Origin: an uncultured Bacteroidia bacterium
GTDB lineage: Bacteria; Bacteroidota; Bacteroidia; J057; CALAJH01
NCBI GenBank assembly: GCA_937922655.1
Contig: CALAJH010000016.1
Span: forward strand, 1 to 64,000
Reading direction: 5' to 3'
Length of the DNA stretch: 64,000 bases
Position 1 is the first letter of the stretch. Each line of letters starts with the position of its first letter. Shown here in pieces: positions 16,058 to 25,170 of the stretch. The position numbers were made by a program, and so were the translations under genes. The notes beneath the pieces were generated by a model. It was not told the origin of the DNA. It did no database searches and saw only the letters and a program-made list of their open reading frames with translations.

Positions 16058-17506
16058 ATGTTGAACTTACACACGCGCGAACGCATCGAGGCCAAAGTGC
16101 GGCTTCGGAAAAAACGGCGCGTAGAAAAAGTGAATTATCCGGGCAAAGTGGCGGACGAACTACCACTCGAAGAACGATATTATACTTTTAAGCTCATCAA
16201 CCTGCCTCGGTCGAGTTCGGTTTTGGCTTATTGGGTGGGGGGACTTTTCATTGCGGGGATATTGGCGATGTTTTTGCCGTGGCAACAAAACATTCGGGCC
16301 AAAGGCAAAGTAACGGCCTTTAAACCCGAACAGCGGCCCCAAACCGTCAATTCCACCATCGACGGCATGATTGCCCAATGGTACGTCCAAGAAGGCGAAT
16401 TCGTCAATAAAGGCGACACCATCTTGCGACTTACCGAAATCAAAGACAAATACTTCGACCCGCGCACCGTCGAACGTCTTGGCGAACAAGCCAAAGCCAA
16501 AGCCCTGTCCGTGAACGCCATGCAGGACAAAGCCGCCGCCCTGCGCGCCCAACTCGAAGCCATCGAACGCGAATACGCCTTCAGCCTCCAAAAAGCCCGC
16601 AACAAACTCCAACAGGCGGGTTTTAAGGTCTCGATAGACAGCGCCGACTACGTCGCCGCCAAAGTCAACGACGACATCGCCCGCGAACAGTATCAACGTT
16701 TCGTCGTCCTCTACGAAAAAGGTCTTGTTTCCCAAACCCAATTGGAAAGCAGGGAACAAAAGTTGCAGGAAACGCGGGCCAAGCTCGTTTCGGCCAAAAA
16801 CAAATGGGATTACGCGCTCAACGAGTTGGCCAACGCCCGCGTCGAACTCGCCGCCGTCGATGCCGAATATACGGGCAAATTGGCCAAGACCCGCTCCGAA
16901 CTTTCGGAAACCCAATACAAAATTGCGGATGCGATTGCGTCGCTGGCAAAAACCGAAAGCGAGGCGACGAGCGTGGCCGTGCGTGCCGAGTATTACATCG
17001 TTCGCGCCCCGCAGTCGGGATTGGTCGTCAAAGCCCTTAAAGCCGGCGTTGGAGAAATCGTCAAACAAGGCGAAGCCATCGTTACGATTATGCCCGAAGA
17101 CCACGAACCCGCCGTCGAACTCTATGTTCGTGCCGCCGACGTTCCCCTGCTTTCCACCGGTCGCCACGTCCGTCTTGAATTTGACGGTTGGCCCGCCCTC
17201 CAATTTTCGGGCTGGCCCTCGGTTGCCGTCGGCACCTTCGGCGGACAAATCGCCGTCGTGGACTTTATCAACACCGCCGAAGGCGAATACCGCGTTCTCG
17301 TTATCCAAGACCCCAAAGACGAAAAATGGCCCGAACAGTTGCGCGTCGGTTCGGGCGTTGTCGGTTGGGCGATGCTTGACGAAGTACCGATTTGGTTCGA
17401 AATTTGGCGACAACTCAACGCCTTTCCCCCCAGCCTCAAAGAGAAACCGCAAGACGATTTCAAAGAAAAGAAAAAAGCCAAAAAATCCGAAGACGACGAT
17501 TATTAA
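16058..17506 (+). CDS. HlyD-family membrane-fusion protein
   Basis: 482 residues. A basic N-terminus precedes one membrane helix near residues 55-72 (Y-W-V-G-G-L-F-I-A-G-I-L-A-M-F-L). A split biotinyl-lipoyl region follows: I-D-G-M-I-A-Q-W-Y-V-Q-E-G-E-F-V early and A-P-Q-S-G-L-V-V-K late. Between them is a long alpha-hairpin of Q/A/E-rich coiled-coil, and the tail is very charged (KEKKKAKKSEDDDY). Proteins of this kind link an inner-membrane ABC or peptidase-containing exporter to a TolC channel; neither partner is here. Start 16058 is chosen because an upstream extension would precede the -7 element. Its stop overlaps the next ATG by one base (TAATG), so three adaptor genes form one operon. 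Confidence 0.88.
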   Translation: MLNLHTRERIEAKVRLRKKRRVEKVNYPGKVADELPLEERYYTFKLINLPRSSSVLAYWVGGLFIAGILAMFLPWQQNIRAKGKVTAFKPEQRPQTVNSTIDGMIAQWYVQEGEFVNKGDTILRLTEIKDKYFDPRTVERLGEQAKAKALSVNAMQDKAAALRAQLEAIEREYAFSLQKARNKLQQAGFKVSIDSADYVAAKVNDDIAREQYQRFVVLYEKGLVSQTQLESREQKLQETRAKLVSAKNKWDYALNELANARVELAAVDAEYTGKLAKTRSELSETQYKIADAIASLAKTESEATSVAVRAEYYIVRAPQSGLVVKALKAGVGEIVKQGEAIVTIMPEDHEPAVELYVRAADVPLLSTGRHVRLEFDGWPALQFSGWPSVAVGTFGGQIAVVDFINTAEGEYRVLVIQDPKDEKWPEQLRVGSGVVGWAMLDEVPIWFEIWRQLNAFPPSLKEKPQDDFKEKKKAKKSEDDDY

Positions 17507-18729
17507 TGCAACGTACGCTCTTAGTTTTGTTTGTCGCTACGGCGACATGGGCCTGTAAGGAAGAGACGGTCGTCGAAACCGACGTCGTGATTCGGCGAAC
17601 GATTGTTTCCACCGTTAGCGAAAGCGGTACCATCCAACCCGACGTCGAAGTGCCGATAGCCTCCGACGTTTCGGGGGAAATCACCGCCCTTTACGTCAAA
17701 GAAGGCGACTACGTCGAACGTGGAAGGCTCTTGTTCGAAATCCGCCCCGACAACTACCGCGCCGCTCTCGACCAAGCGGCTTCGGCCCTCAACGCCGCCA
17801 AAGCCGACTTTGCCAACAGCGAGGCCGCTCTCGCACAAGCCGGCGCCACCCTCCTCCAAGACTCCGTCAATTATTTTCGCAACAAACAGCTCTACGAACA
17901 AAAGGTCTTGGCCCAACAAGAATACGAAACGTCGAGATTGCGTTGGCAAATATCGAAGTCGGCCGTCGAATCGGCCAAACAAGTGCGCGAAGCCGCCTTT
18001 TACCGCATCAAAAGCGCCGAGGCCACCGTCTCCCAAGCACGGGACAACCTCACGCGCACCCGCGTCTACGCAAGCATCGACGGTACGGTAACGACGGTCA
18101 ATGGGCAAGTCGGCCAACGGGTCGTTGGAACCAATCTTATGTCGGGTACCGAGGTCGTTAAAATTGCGGATCTTTCCCGTATGGAGGTCAAGGCGCTCAT
18201 CAACGAAAACGACGTGGTACGCGTCGAAATCGGCGACAGCGCCCAAATCGAGGTCGATGCCTACCCCGCAAGGAAGTTTAAGGGTGTGGTCACGGAGGTG
18301 GCCTACGCCGCCAGCGTCGCCGCCCTCGGACAAACCGATCGCATCACCAGTTATCCCGTCATGGTCTTGCTTAAGCCCGAAAGTTACGCCGACCTTACGG
18401 GCCCCCATCGCCCCGCCCCTTTCCGTCCCGGCATGTCGGCCATCGTCAATATTTTCACCGACCGCGTCGAAAACGTGCTTTCCGTCCCTATTCAGGCCGT
18501 TACCCTCGAAAAAGACTCACTGGGTAAAAATCCCAAAGAAGTCGTTTTCGCCGTCAAGGACGGCGCCGTCGAAGCACGCCCCGTCGTTACCGGCAACAGC
18601 GACGACGACTACATCGAAATCAAGTCGGGCTTGAACGAAAACGAAATTGTTGCCGTCGGGCCGTATTCCACCGTCCACAAACTCCTCAAAACGGGAATGA
18701 AAGTTAAGGTGGAAAACGAAAAAAAATGA
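17506..18729 (+). CDS. Efflux periplasmic adaptor lipoprotein (MacA/AcrA-like)
   Basis: 407 residues. The N-terminus MQRTLLVLFVATATWAC looks like a lipoprotein signal with the cysteine at 17. A lipoyl half-motif (S-D-V-S-G-E-I-T-A-L-Y-V-K-E-G-D-Y-V) is followed by a coiled-coil hairpin with Q-K-V-L-A-Q-Q-E-Y-E. The second lipoyl half (Y-A-S-I-D-G-T-V), a beta-barrel domain and a membrane-proximal domain (S-V-P-I-Q-A-V) complete the fold. This is the layout of RND and MacB adaptors. It is coupled to its neighbours by one-base and four-base overlaps. No pump gene is adjacent, so it must pair with one encoded elsewhere or beyond this operon. Confidence 0.88.
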   Translation: MQRTLLVLFVATATWACKEETVVETDVVIRRTIVSTVSESGTIQPDVEVPIASDVSGEITALYVKEGDYVERGRLLFEIRPDNYRAALDQAASALNAAKADFANSEAALAQAGATLLQDSVNYFRNKQLYEQKVLAQQEYETSRLRWQISKSAVESAKQVREAAFYRIKSAEATVSQARDNLTRTRVYASIDGTVTTVNGQVGQRVVGTNLMSGTEVVKIADLSRMEVKALINENDVVRVEIGDSAQIEVDAYPARKFKGVVTEVAYAASVAALGQTDRITSYPVMVLLKPESYADLTGPHRPAPFRPGMSAIVNIFTDRVENVLSVPIQAVTLEKDSLGKNPKEVVFAVKDGAVEARPVVTGNSDDDYIEIKSGLNENEIVAVGPYSTVHKLLKTGMKVKVENEKK

Positions 18730-19820
18730 AAAACGTCATGCGGACGTTGGGACGCATCCTGTGGGCGACGTTGACGGTGGGGGGGATGGCGGCGTTGGGC
18801 TACTACGTTTGGCAACGCGAGCAGGCGCCGAAACACACATGGGTAAGCGAACCGCCGTTTTACGCCACGATACAAAAGAAAACCGTGGCTACGGGCGCCA
18901 TCGTCCCGCGCAACGAGGTCAAACTCAAAAGTCAGGTGTCGGGGGTGGTCGAGGCCCTGTACGTCGAACCCGGAAAGTACGTGAACGCCGGCGACCTTGT
19001 CGCCCTGATTCGCATCGTCCCCAATCCGGAAAGGGTCGCCGCCGCCGCCGCCGACCTTGAACGCGCCACGCTCAGAGTGCAAAACGCCCGTCGAGAACAC
19101 GACCGCTACAAGGCTCTCTTCGACCAAAAAGCCGTCTCCCCCGTCGAATACATACGCTTCCAACAAGAACTCGACTACGCGTTGGCCGAAGAAAAAGCGG
19201 CCCGCGAACGACTGGAAATCGCCAAGTCCGGCGCTTCCGCCGCCCTTGGCCAAACCGCCAATCAAGTCCGTTCCACCGTCGCCGGTACCGTCCTCGAAGC
19301 CATCCGAGAAATCGGAACCTTTATCATCGAATCCAATACCTTCAACGAAGGGACGACCATCGCCTCCGTCGCCGACCTCAACGAAATGATTTTCAAGGGT
19401 AAAATCGCCGAATCGGACGTGGGCAAACTCAAAATCGGTATGCCCATGGAAATCGTTGTCGGGGCGTTGGAAGAAAATCGTTTGGCGGGCGCCCTTGAAT
19501 ACGTCGCGCCCAAGGGTGTCGACGACCGGGGTAACGTCGAGTTTGAAATTCGTGCCGCCATCAAGCCCGACCCCAAAGTTTTTTTGCGTGCGGGCTATTC
19601 GGCCAATGCCCACATCATTCTCGACAAACGCGACTCGGTTCTCGCCGTCAACGAAGCCAACCTTGTTTTCGAGGGTAACGACACATTCGTCGAAGTCGAA
19701 ACGGCGCCCGGGATTTTTGAAAAGCGGGCCGTCAAAACCGGTCTTTCCGACGGATTGCGCATCGAAATCGTTTCCGGACTCGCCCCCCACGAAAAAATCA
19801 AAATCTTCGAGGGACGATAA
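18726..19820 (+). CDS. Efflux periplasmic adaptor, second copy (MacA-like)
   Basis: 364 residues with an N-terminal membrane anchor (L-G-R-I-L-W-A-T-L-T-V-G-G-M-A-A-L-G-Y-Y). It has the same order of parts as the preceding adaptor: lipoyl half S-Q-V-S-G-V-V-E-A-L-Y-V-E-P-G-K-Y-V, hairpin with Q-K-A-V-S-P-V-E-Y, lipoyl half S-T-V-A-G-T-V-L, barrel, and membrane-proximal domain. It is anchored by a helix rather than a lipid. ATGA overlap with the previous gene shows translational coupling. The two adaptors are clearly different in sequence, so they are probably not a recent duplication. The operon ends here without a MacB-type permease. Confidence 0.88.
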   Translation: MKNVMRTLGRILWATLTVGGMAALGYYVWQREQAPKHTWVSEPPFYATIQKKTVATGAIVPRNEVKLKSQVSGVVEALYVEPGKYVNAGDLVALIRIVPNPERVAAAAADLERATLRVQNARREHDRYKALFDQKAVSPVEYIRFQQELDYALAEEKAARERLEIAKSGASAALGQTANQVRSTVAGTVLEAIREIGTFIIESNTFNEGTTIASVADLNEMIFKGKIAESDVGKLKIGMPMEIVVGALEENRLAGALEYVAPKGVDDRGNVEFEIRAAIKPDPKVFLRAGYSANAHIILDKRDSVLAVNEANLVFEGNDTFVEVETAPGIFEKRAVKTGLSDGLRIEIVSGLAPHEKIKIFEGR

Positions 19821-20135
19821 ACGTTCCCAAGGCCATATCGTGCGGGTAACGATGGGTAAAAAAACGCAGTCGTTTTTGCTTGTTTTGCACCGTCCCCAAA
19901 GCATGGCGGGCCGGCCTCAACACCTGTCTCGGTGGGTAGGGTTAAACGGGCAACGACGAAAAGTCGGCACGGATTTCAACCACCGTTATTTACTTTTAAC
20001 CTAATAAATCATTTAAAATGCCGAGAAATAATCTTCGTTATTGTCATTATGTGCGATACGCCGTCAAAAATAGTTGTGGATTTCGATTTTTGGCGCTAAC
20101 TTTGTAAACGTTTTCTTAAACCAACGGTTAGAAAG
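19821..20135 (+). other. Intergenic region
   Basis: Non-coding. A weak stem (AAAAACG/CGTTTTT) near 19860 may end the adaptor operon. The promoter of the DUF1573 gene lies at its right end. Confidence 0.45.
20074..20104 (+). promoter_or_regulatory. Strong Bacteroidetes-type promoter
   Basis: TTG at 20074-20076, spacer of exactly 20 bases, then TAACTTTG at 20097-20104. It drives the DUF1573 gene with a leader of about 25 bases. Confidence 0.85.
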
Positions 20136-21419
20136 ATGAAAAAAAGCCTTACGCTGCTTGCGCCGATGTTTTTATTGGCGTTCCAAACGGCCTTCGGACA
20201 AATAGAGTTCGACAAGATGATACACGATTTCGGCCAAATTCCGGAGGGTCCGGTGGCGACGAACGTGTTTAAGTTCAAGAACACGGGCAACAAAGAAATT
20301 ACGCTTCAAAGCGTGAAGGCCTCGTGTGGTTGCACCGCCCCGACGTGGACGAAAACGCCCGTCAAACCCGGTGAATCGGGTGAAATCAGCGTGGCCTACA
20401 ATTCGCAGGGGCGCCCCGGACATTTCACCAAGTCCATCACCGTCGTTTACGACACCGCCGCCACCCCCGTCATTTTGACGATAAAAGGCGAGGTGCTGTC
20501 GGCTCCGAAACCCGCCGAACCCATCCCCGGTTCCACCGCCCCCGGCAACCACGAGCACCGGCACGACGGCCACGACCACAAAAACCTCAATCTCGAACAA
20601 GGCAATTTAGACCGTTTCGGCGACCCCGGAACCCTCCTTGCCGGAGACGAACCTTTTCACGTCGCCACCCAATACATCGATACGGTCGGAAGCCTTGCTT
20701 TCGACCGTACTCGCATTACCGTCGGCGTGCTGCGTTCCGACCAAAACAAAGATTTTGAAATCCGCGTCAAAAACGTCGGCAAAAAAAACGTCGCCTTTTT
20801 GTCCAAGCAGGACGTTAAGCCCGGTTTTGTCGTCAAACCCGCAAAGTCAAGCCTTACCCCCGGCGAAGAAAGCATTATCACCGTAACCTTTGTTGGCGAG
20901 GATTCCAAAAAAGCCGGCTCGGAATTCAAAGACCGCGCCCCCTTCAACCACTACGTTTCGCTTTACACCGACGAAAAATCCGACAACCAAAAAACCTTCG
21001 AACTCATCGGAAGCTATGAGCGGGTGTACAGCCCCGAGGAAATCGCCGCCGGGCCGATTATCAAGTTCGATGCGACCGAATTCGACGGCGGGGAGGTCAT
21101 CGAAGGCCAATTCCTCGAACATAAATTTAGGTTTACGAACACGGGCAAATCCGATTTGATTATCGAAAGCGCCAAGGCTTCATGCGGATGCACCGCCACC
21201 GCCCCGGCGGACAAAGTCATCAAACCCGGACAGTCTTCGGAAATCGTCGCCAAATTCGATTCCAAAGGCAAAAAAGGCCCCCAACACAAAACCATCACCG
21301 TTACCTCCAACGACCTTGCCAATCCCCGCGTGGTCTTGAACCTCAAATGCAACATCAAACCCGACCCCTTCAACAACAATTCGTTGGCCGCCCCCGTCAC
21401 CGGCGGTACCGAATATTAA
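20136..21419 (+). CDS. Secreted DUF1573 repeat protein
   Basis: 427 residues with a Sec signal peptide (MKKSLTLLAPMFLLAFQTAFG-Q). The first DUF1573 unit (F-D-K-M-I-H-D-F-G-Q-I-P-E-G, then S-C-G-C-T) covers residues ~24-115. A matching unit near the C-terminus has F-N/F-T-N-T-G and S-C-G-C-T-A. Between them are a histidine-rich linker (H-E-H-R-H-D-G-H-D-H) and a third, less conserved beta unit. DUF1573 domains resemble ASH/Ig folds found in surface proteins of this phylum; no biochemical role is established that I know of. The histidine linker could bind metal, which is inference. Its promoter and terminator show it is a single-gene unit. Confidence 0.9.
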   Translation: MKKSLTLLAPMFLLAFQTAFGQIEFDKMIHDFGQIPEGPVATNVFKFKNTGNKEITLQSVKASCGCTAPTWTKTPVKPGESGEISVAYNSQGRPGHFTKSITVVYDTAATPVILTIKGEVLSAPKPAEPIPGSTAPGNHEHRHDGHDHKNLNLEQGNLDRFGDPGTLLAGDEPFHVATQYIDTVGSLAFDRTRITVGVLRSDQNKDFEIRVKNVGKKNVAFLSKQDVKPGFVVKPAKSSLTPGEESIITVTFVGEDSKKAGSEFKDRAPFNHYVSLYTDEKSDNQKTFELIGSYERVYSPEEIAAGPIIKFDATEFDGGEVIEGQFLEHKFRFTNTGKSDLIIESAKASCGCTATAPADKVIKPGQSSEIVAKFDSKGKKGPQHKTITVTSNDLANPRVVLNLKCNIKPDPFNNNSLAAPVTGGTEY

Positions 21420-21451
21420 TTCCTTTTTTCAAGCCAACCGGGAAAACGCCG

Positions 21452-21494
21452 CACGCGCCCGTTGCCTTCGCAACGGGCGCGTGTATTTTTTTTT
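21452..21494 (+). terminator. Rho-independent terminator
   Basis: A 14-bp GC-rich stem (21452-21465 with 21470-21483) closes a CTTC loop and is followed by nine T residues at 21486-21494. It ends the DUF1573 gene, facing the convergent symporter gene. Confidence 0.92.
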
Positions 21495-21641
21495 CGCGTG
21501 GAAACCCGTTTGCGTTCCCAAAGGCCTGCAACCGTCGGTTGTTTTCTCGTTCTTGAATCGTTTGGGGAATAAACGCTTTTGGGGCCAAGCGTTGTCCGTT
21601 CGCGATAAAGCATCGTTGCTTGCACCCCGTGGCGTGGGTCG

Positions 21642-23009
21642 TTATTCGACTATGGAGTCGTTTTTGGGCGGGTATTCGCCTTCCCAGCGGGCGATGACGA
21701 CGGTGGCCAAACAGTTGCCGATGACGTTTACCGACGTTCGGGCCATGTCCATGAGTTCGTCGATGCCGAGGATGATGAAAATCGGTTCGACGGGCAATTT
21801 TAAATAGGCGGCGGCGCCCATGAGAATGACGAGCGACGCCCTTGGTACGCCCGCCACCCCCTTGCTGGTGAGCATAAGCAAAAAAACGGCGGAAAGCTGT
21901 TCGCCCCACGTCAAGTTTCTGCCTGCGGCTTGGGCCACGAAAATCGTGGCCAAGGATAGATACAACGTCGTGCCGTCCAAATTGAAGCTGTAACCGGTGG
22001 GCATGACAAAGGCGACGATTTTGCGCGGCACGCCGAATTTTTCCAACGCCTCCATTGCCCGGGGTAGGGCCGATTCCGAACTCGTCGTCGCAAAAGCGAT
22101 GGAAACGGGTTCGGCTATCGTTTGCGCGAAACGCTTGATGGGTACGCGTGCCACAAGCGCCACCGGTAACAGCACCCCGCCCAAAAACACCAACAGCGCC
22201 GCGTACAACGTTCCCAACAACTTCAACAAATTGACCAGTATTCCCAAACCCATGTGGCCTATGGTATAGGCTAGGGCCGCGCCTACGGCTATCGGGGCAA
22301 AGTACATGATAATCGCCGTGAATTTGAACATCGTTTCCGACAAACTTTCGGCAAAAGAAAGCATGGGCTTGCGCTTGTCCTCGGGCGCCATTGCCAAACC
22401 AATGCCGAACAGTACCGAAAACACCACGATTTGCAACACTTCGCCGTTGGCTACGGCTTTGGCGATGTTGTCGGGGAAAATATGTAAAATGATTTGTATC
22501 GCGTTTTGTTCGGGAACGTCGGGCAATTCTTCGTGGCTGTCCTTCGGCAAATTCACCCCCACGCCCGCCTGTGAAATATTTATTGCTATCAGGCCGATGA
22601 ACAGCGCCAGCGTCGTTACCACCTCGAAATACACCAACGACTTCCAACCCATTCGCCCCACTTGTTTGAGATTGGAATGGCCGGCAATGCCTACGACCAA
22701 CGTTCCGAAAAGTAAAGGCGCAATGATGGTTTTTATAAGTTTGAGAAATATTTTGCTGAATATATTAAGGTTTTGGGCAAATTCGGGAAAGGTGTAGCCG
22801 ATTTCCGAACCGACCAACATACTAATGAGTATCCATGTGGTCAGCGAACGCTTGCGAAAAGCGTAAAGAAGAAAAAACGCCAGCGCCATCCATCGCGTGC
22901 CCGTCAATACGGTCTCGGGAATGGCAAAAAAGGCGCTCGCGGTGTGCGCCAACGCCGTTACGCCCAAGCTCGCCCATAGGCCCAAGGTCGCCGTTTTAAG
23001 GTTGGTCAT
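21642..23009 (-). CDS. Dicarboxylate/amino acid:cation symporter (DAACS family)
   Basis: 455 residues of strongly hydrophobic sequence with about eight membrane helices and re-entrant loops. Family signatures are the HP1 serine-rich loop F-A-T-T-S-S-E-S-A-L-P; the Y-S-F-N-L-D-G-T-T-L-Y segment (NMDGT-type cation site); and the substrate-binding helix with the D and R of I-D-E-L-M-D-M-A-R-T-S-V-N-V-I-G-N. It imports glutamate, aspartate or C4-dicarboxylates using Na+ or H+. It starts 5 bases after the upstream exported-protein gene stops, so it belongs to a three-gene minus-strand operon starting at 25146. Two extra N-terminal hydrophobic helices make it longer than many GltP proteins. Confidence 0.93.
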   Translation of the reverse strand: MTNLKTATLGLWASLGVTALAHTASAFFAIPETVLTGTRWMALAFFLLYAFRKRSLTTWILISMLVGSEIGYTFPEFAQNLNIFSKIFLKLIKTIIAPLLFGTLVVGIAGHSNLKQVGRMGWKSLVYFEVVTTLALFIGLIAINISQAGVGVNLPKDSHEELPDVPEQNAIQIILHIFPDNIAKAVANGEVLQIVVFSVLFGIGLAMAPEDKRKPMLSFAESLSETMFKFTAIIMYFAPIAVGAALAYTIGHMGLGILVNLLKLLGTLYAALLVFLGGVLLPVALVARVPIKRFAQTIAEPVSIAFATTSSESALPRAMEALEKFGVPRKIVAFVMPTGYSFNLDGTTLYLSLATIFVAQAAGRNLTWGEQLSAVFLLMLTSKGVAGVPRASLVILMGAAAYLKLPVEPIFIILGIDELMDMARTSVNVIGNCLATVVIARWEGEYPPKNDSIVE

Positions 23010-23014
23010 GGGGG

Positions 23015-23878
23015 TTAATCGCCGTCTTTGTCTTTGTTAAAATCTTGATACTCTTCGTCGGGGCGCTGTTCTTTGAAGGCTTCCTTGCCTTTGGCGGGCT
23101 TGGGTTCCTCGTATTTGACGGGCGAAGAATCGGGACGGTCGGGCGTGGGGGATTGCGTCCGATCTTCGTCGCTGATTTCGGGTAAGCCGTACGGACTGCT
23201 TATCGCGTTATATCTTAACGAGCGGTTGTTGAAGGCGTTGCTTGCAAAAAGCTTCGCCAATTTGCGCCCGTTTTTTTTGTTTTTTACAAAGTCCGAATAC
23301 AACCGGTACAAGTGGGCCGAAACGTCCATTTCGTCACACATCGCTTGATAGCCGGAAAGCATGCGTTTGGGGACGATTTTTCCCGACGCACGATATTCTT
23401 CCAAAAGTTTGAGCACGCTGTCGGCCTTGTTTTTACAGTCCGCGACGTACATCGCCGAGACTTGCACTTCGGCCTCGCCGATGTCGTAAATCCCTTGCAA
23501 AAACAAAGCCCGGGAATTGACGACGGGGAGCGAATCCCAAGCGATTTTTTTGTACCGCGACATGACCGACAAATAAATTCGGCGCTCGACGGTGTCCGAA
23601 AGCGGTACGCCGTTGATTAAAACAAGTTTCGACGAAACGACGTACAGATAGTATTGACCGAATCCGTGGGTGATTTTTATGCCTTTGCGGTTGTGGATTT
23701 GGGGGCGGTCGAGGGTAACGTCCACGCCCGAGAGGCGTTTAAGGTAGGTATTGACGGTGTCGTCGGCGGTAACGTAGGGCCAAACGGCGGTGTCTATAAT
23801 CTGCGCCGCCAACGGACGGAAGCCGACCGCCGCCGCCAACGCCGCAAATACCGCCCATACGACCGCCAACTTTTTCAC
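23015..23878 (-). CDS. Exported protein of unknown function
   Basis: 287 residues from GTG 23878, chosen because it gives a clean signal peptide (V-K-K-L-A-V-V-W-A-V-F-A-A-L-A-A-A-V-G, cleavage after L-A-A-Q); the frame is open to a TTG at 23935. The body is a mixed domain with few cysteines, repeated S-A-L-F-L-Q-G-I-Y-D-I-G-type helices, and a hydrophilic proline/lysine/glutamate-rich tail. No family is recognised. It sits between a lipoprotein gene (upstream, 65 bases) and the dicarboxylate symporter gene (5 bases), so it is probably co-expressed with both and periplasmic. Confidence 0.7.
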   Translation of the reverse strand: MKKLAVVWAVFAALAAAVGFRPLAAQIIDTAVWPYVTADDTVNTYLKRLSGVDVTLDRPQIHNRKGIKITHGFGQYYLYVVSSKLVLINGVPLSDTVERRIYLSVMSRYKKIAWDSLPVVNSRALFLQGIYDIGEAEVQVSAMYVADCKNKADSVLKLLEEYRASGKIVPKRMLSGYQAMCDEMDVSAHLYRLYSDFVKNKKNGRKLAKLFASNAFNNRSLRYNAISSPYGLPEISDEDRTQSPTPDRPDSSPVKYEEPKPAKGKEAFKEQRPDEEYQDFNKDKDGD

Positions 23879-23943
23879 GGAGCTAATTTTTTTCCGCAAA
23901 TTACGAACAAAAACCTTACCGGAAAGCGTGGACAACTTAGCTT

Positions 23944-25146
23944 TTATTCCCGTGCCGCCGCTTTTTTGCGTGCGACCATCAAGTTTGCCGAACCGTAAGG
24001 AGATTTATATCCCATCAAAAAGTCTATCGGTTTGACGCTCGTATCGGTTTGGTAGGCCAAAGCCAAGTCGCGTTGATACTGTTCTTTGAATAGGTGTATC
24101 GGCCCGTCGTATTTGCCGTAAAATTTCAAATCCCAGACGTTGCGGTCGAAATACCGTAATCCTATGCCCGTGTCGTCTTGAAGCAGGAAGTCGCAGGCCG
24201 AAAGCACGGTTTCGCGGGCGCGGGTGAAGGTCAAATAGTGCAACAAATACGAACCCGCCTTCATGTATCCCGTTGCGGGTTTGAGGCCCGAAAGATAGTC
24301 CGTCAGATATTTTTGATTTTTGAGGTAGACGTCTTGGGCGTCGAACGACCAATATTCGACCGTTTGTATCGGCGCCCGTTTGGCGTCGGCTTTTTTGAAC
24401 GATATTTCCACGCCCGTGACGACGGAATCCACCGTCGTTTGCGGGATGGAATCCCAGCGGTTGAGGTAGACTTTTCTCCCCGTTTTGTCGAGGAGAATAC
24501 GACGAACGTCGGTAACGGTGTTGCCGCGTACGGCGACGAATTGAAGCAACGGAACGACGGTACCGCTGAAATCGGCGCGGCTCAGGTCGCCAATCATTGC
24601 ACGCGTCACGAAAAACGACAGTTTGATGAGGTCGTCGAGGGTTTTTCGGGCGTTGTAAAGGTTGGCGGCCAAGCGTTGGGGGGGGATTTTGGAAAAATCG
24701 GGTAATTTTCCTTCGGGTTCCAAGCCGAACATGACGTAGCGTTCGGCGTTCGGAAAAAGGGTGTGAACGGTGATAAAGTCGGGTCCGCCGAGGGGGTAAT
24801 ACACCGTTCGATTGAGTTTTCGTACGTCGGGGAATTCTTTTTCGGCCCAGAGCTCGAGTTTTTTGAGCAGAATCGAGTCTTTGAACGCCCATTCTTTTTG
24901 CAAAAGGCGGCGGTGTTCGACGGCCTCGGGACGTTTTTCGAGCGAGTCCAAACGACTTTCGGGCAACGGTTCGAGGCCCGCCAAATATCGGGCGAGGTCG
25001 TTCCAATAACGGTCGTAGACGGGTTCGGGTTCGACGGCGACGGTGTCCGCGCGTGTTTGGCGGCTTTGGTTTTTGGCGTCTTGGCGGCAGGCGCCCGAAA
25101 ACGCCGCCACGAGCGCCAAACCGACTATAAGCGTACGGCTAATCAC
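23944..25146 (-). CDS. Lipoprotein of unknown function
   Basis: 400 residues starting with GTG at 25146. Its signal ends in the lipobox F-S-G-A-C (cysteine at 20). The mature part is mostly helical and carries a distinctive R-T-V-Y-Y-P-L-G-G-P-D-F-I-T stretch followed by L-F-P-N-A-E-R-Y-V-M-F-G-L-E-P-E-G near residues 115-150. I have no named family for this. Later it has T-G-Y-M-K-A-G-S-Y-L-L-H-Y-L. It should sit in the periplasm, attached to a membrane. It heads an operon with an exported protein and a dicarboxylate symporter. A -7 promoter element is five bases before the start codon, so the mRNA is probably leaderless with a GTG start. Confidence 0.78.
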   Translation of the reverse strand: MISRTLIVGLALVAAFSGACRQDAKNQSRQTRADTVAVEPEPVYDRYWNDLARYLAGLEPLPESRLDSLEKRPEAVEHRRLLQKEWAFKDSILLKKLELWAEKEFPDVRKLNRTVYYPLGGPDFITVHTLFPNAERYVMFGLEPEGKLPDFSKIPPQRLAANLYNARKTLDDLIKLSFFVTRAMIGDLSRADFSGTVVPLLQFVAVRGNTVTDVRRILLDKTGRKVYLNRWDSIPQTTVDSVVTGVEISFKKADAKRAPIQTVEYWSFDAQDVYLKNQKYLTDYLSGLKPATGYMKAGSYLLHYLTFTRARETVLSACDFLLQDDTGIGLRYFDRNVWDLKFYGKYDGPIHLFKEQYQRDLALAYQTDTSVKPIDFLMGYKSPYGSANLMVARKKAAARE

Positions 25147-25151
25147 GGCCG

Positions 25152-25159
25152 CAAAAATA
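25152..25159 (-). promoter_or_regulatory. -7 promoter element before the lipoprotein operon
   Basis: On the minus strand TATTTTTG (25159 down to 25152) matches TAnnTTTG. The GTG start at 25146 follows after five bases. The TTG at 25174-25172 is only 12 bases upstream, so the -33 box is unclear. Confidence 0.5.
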
Positions 25160-25170
25160 CACGATATTTT

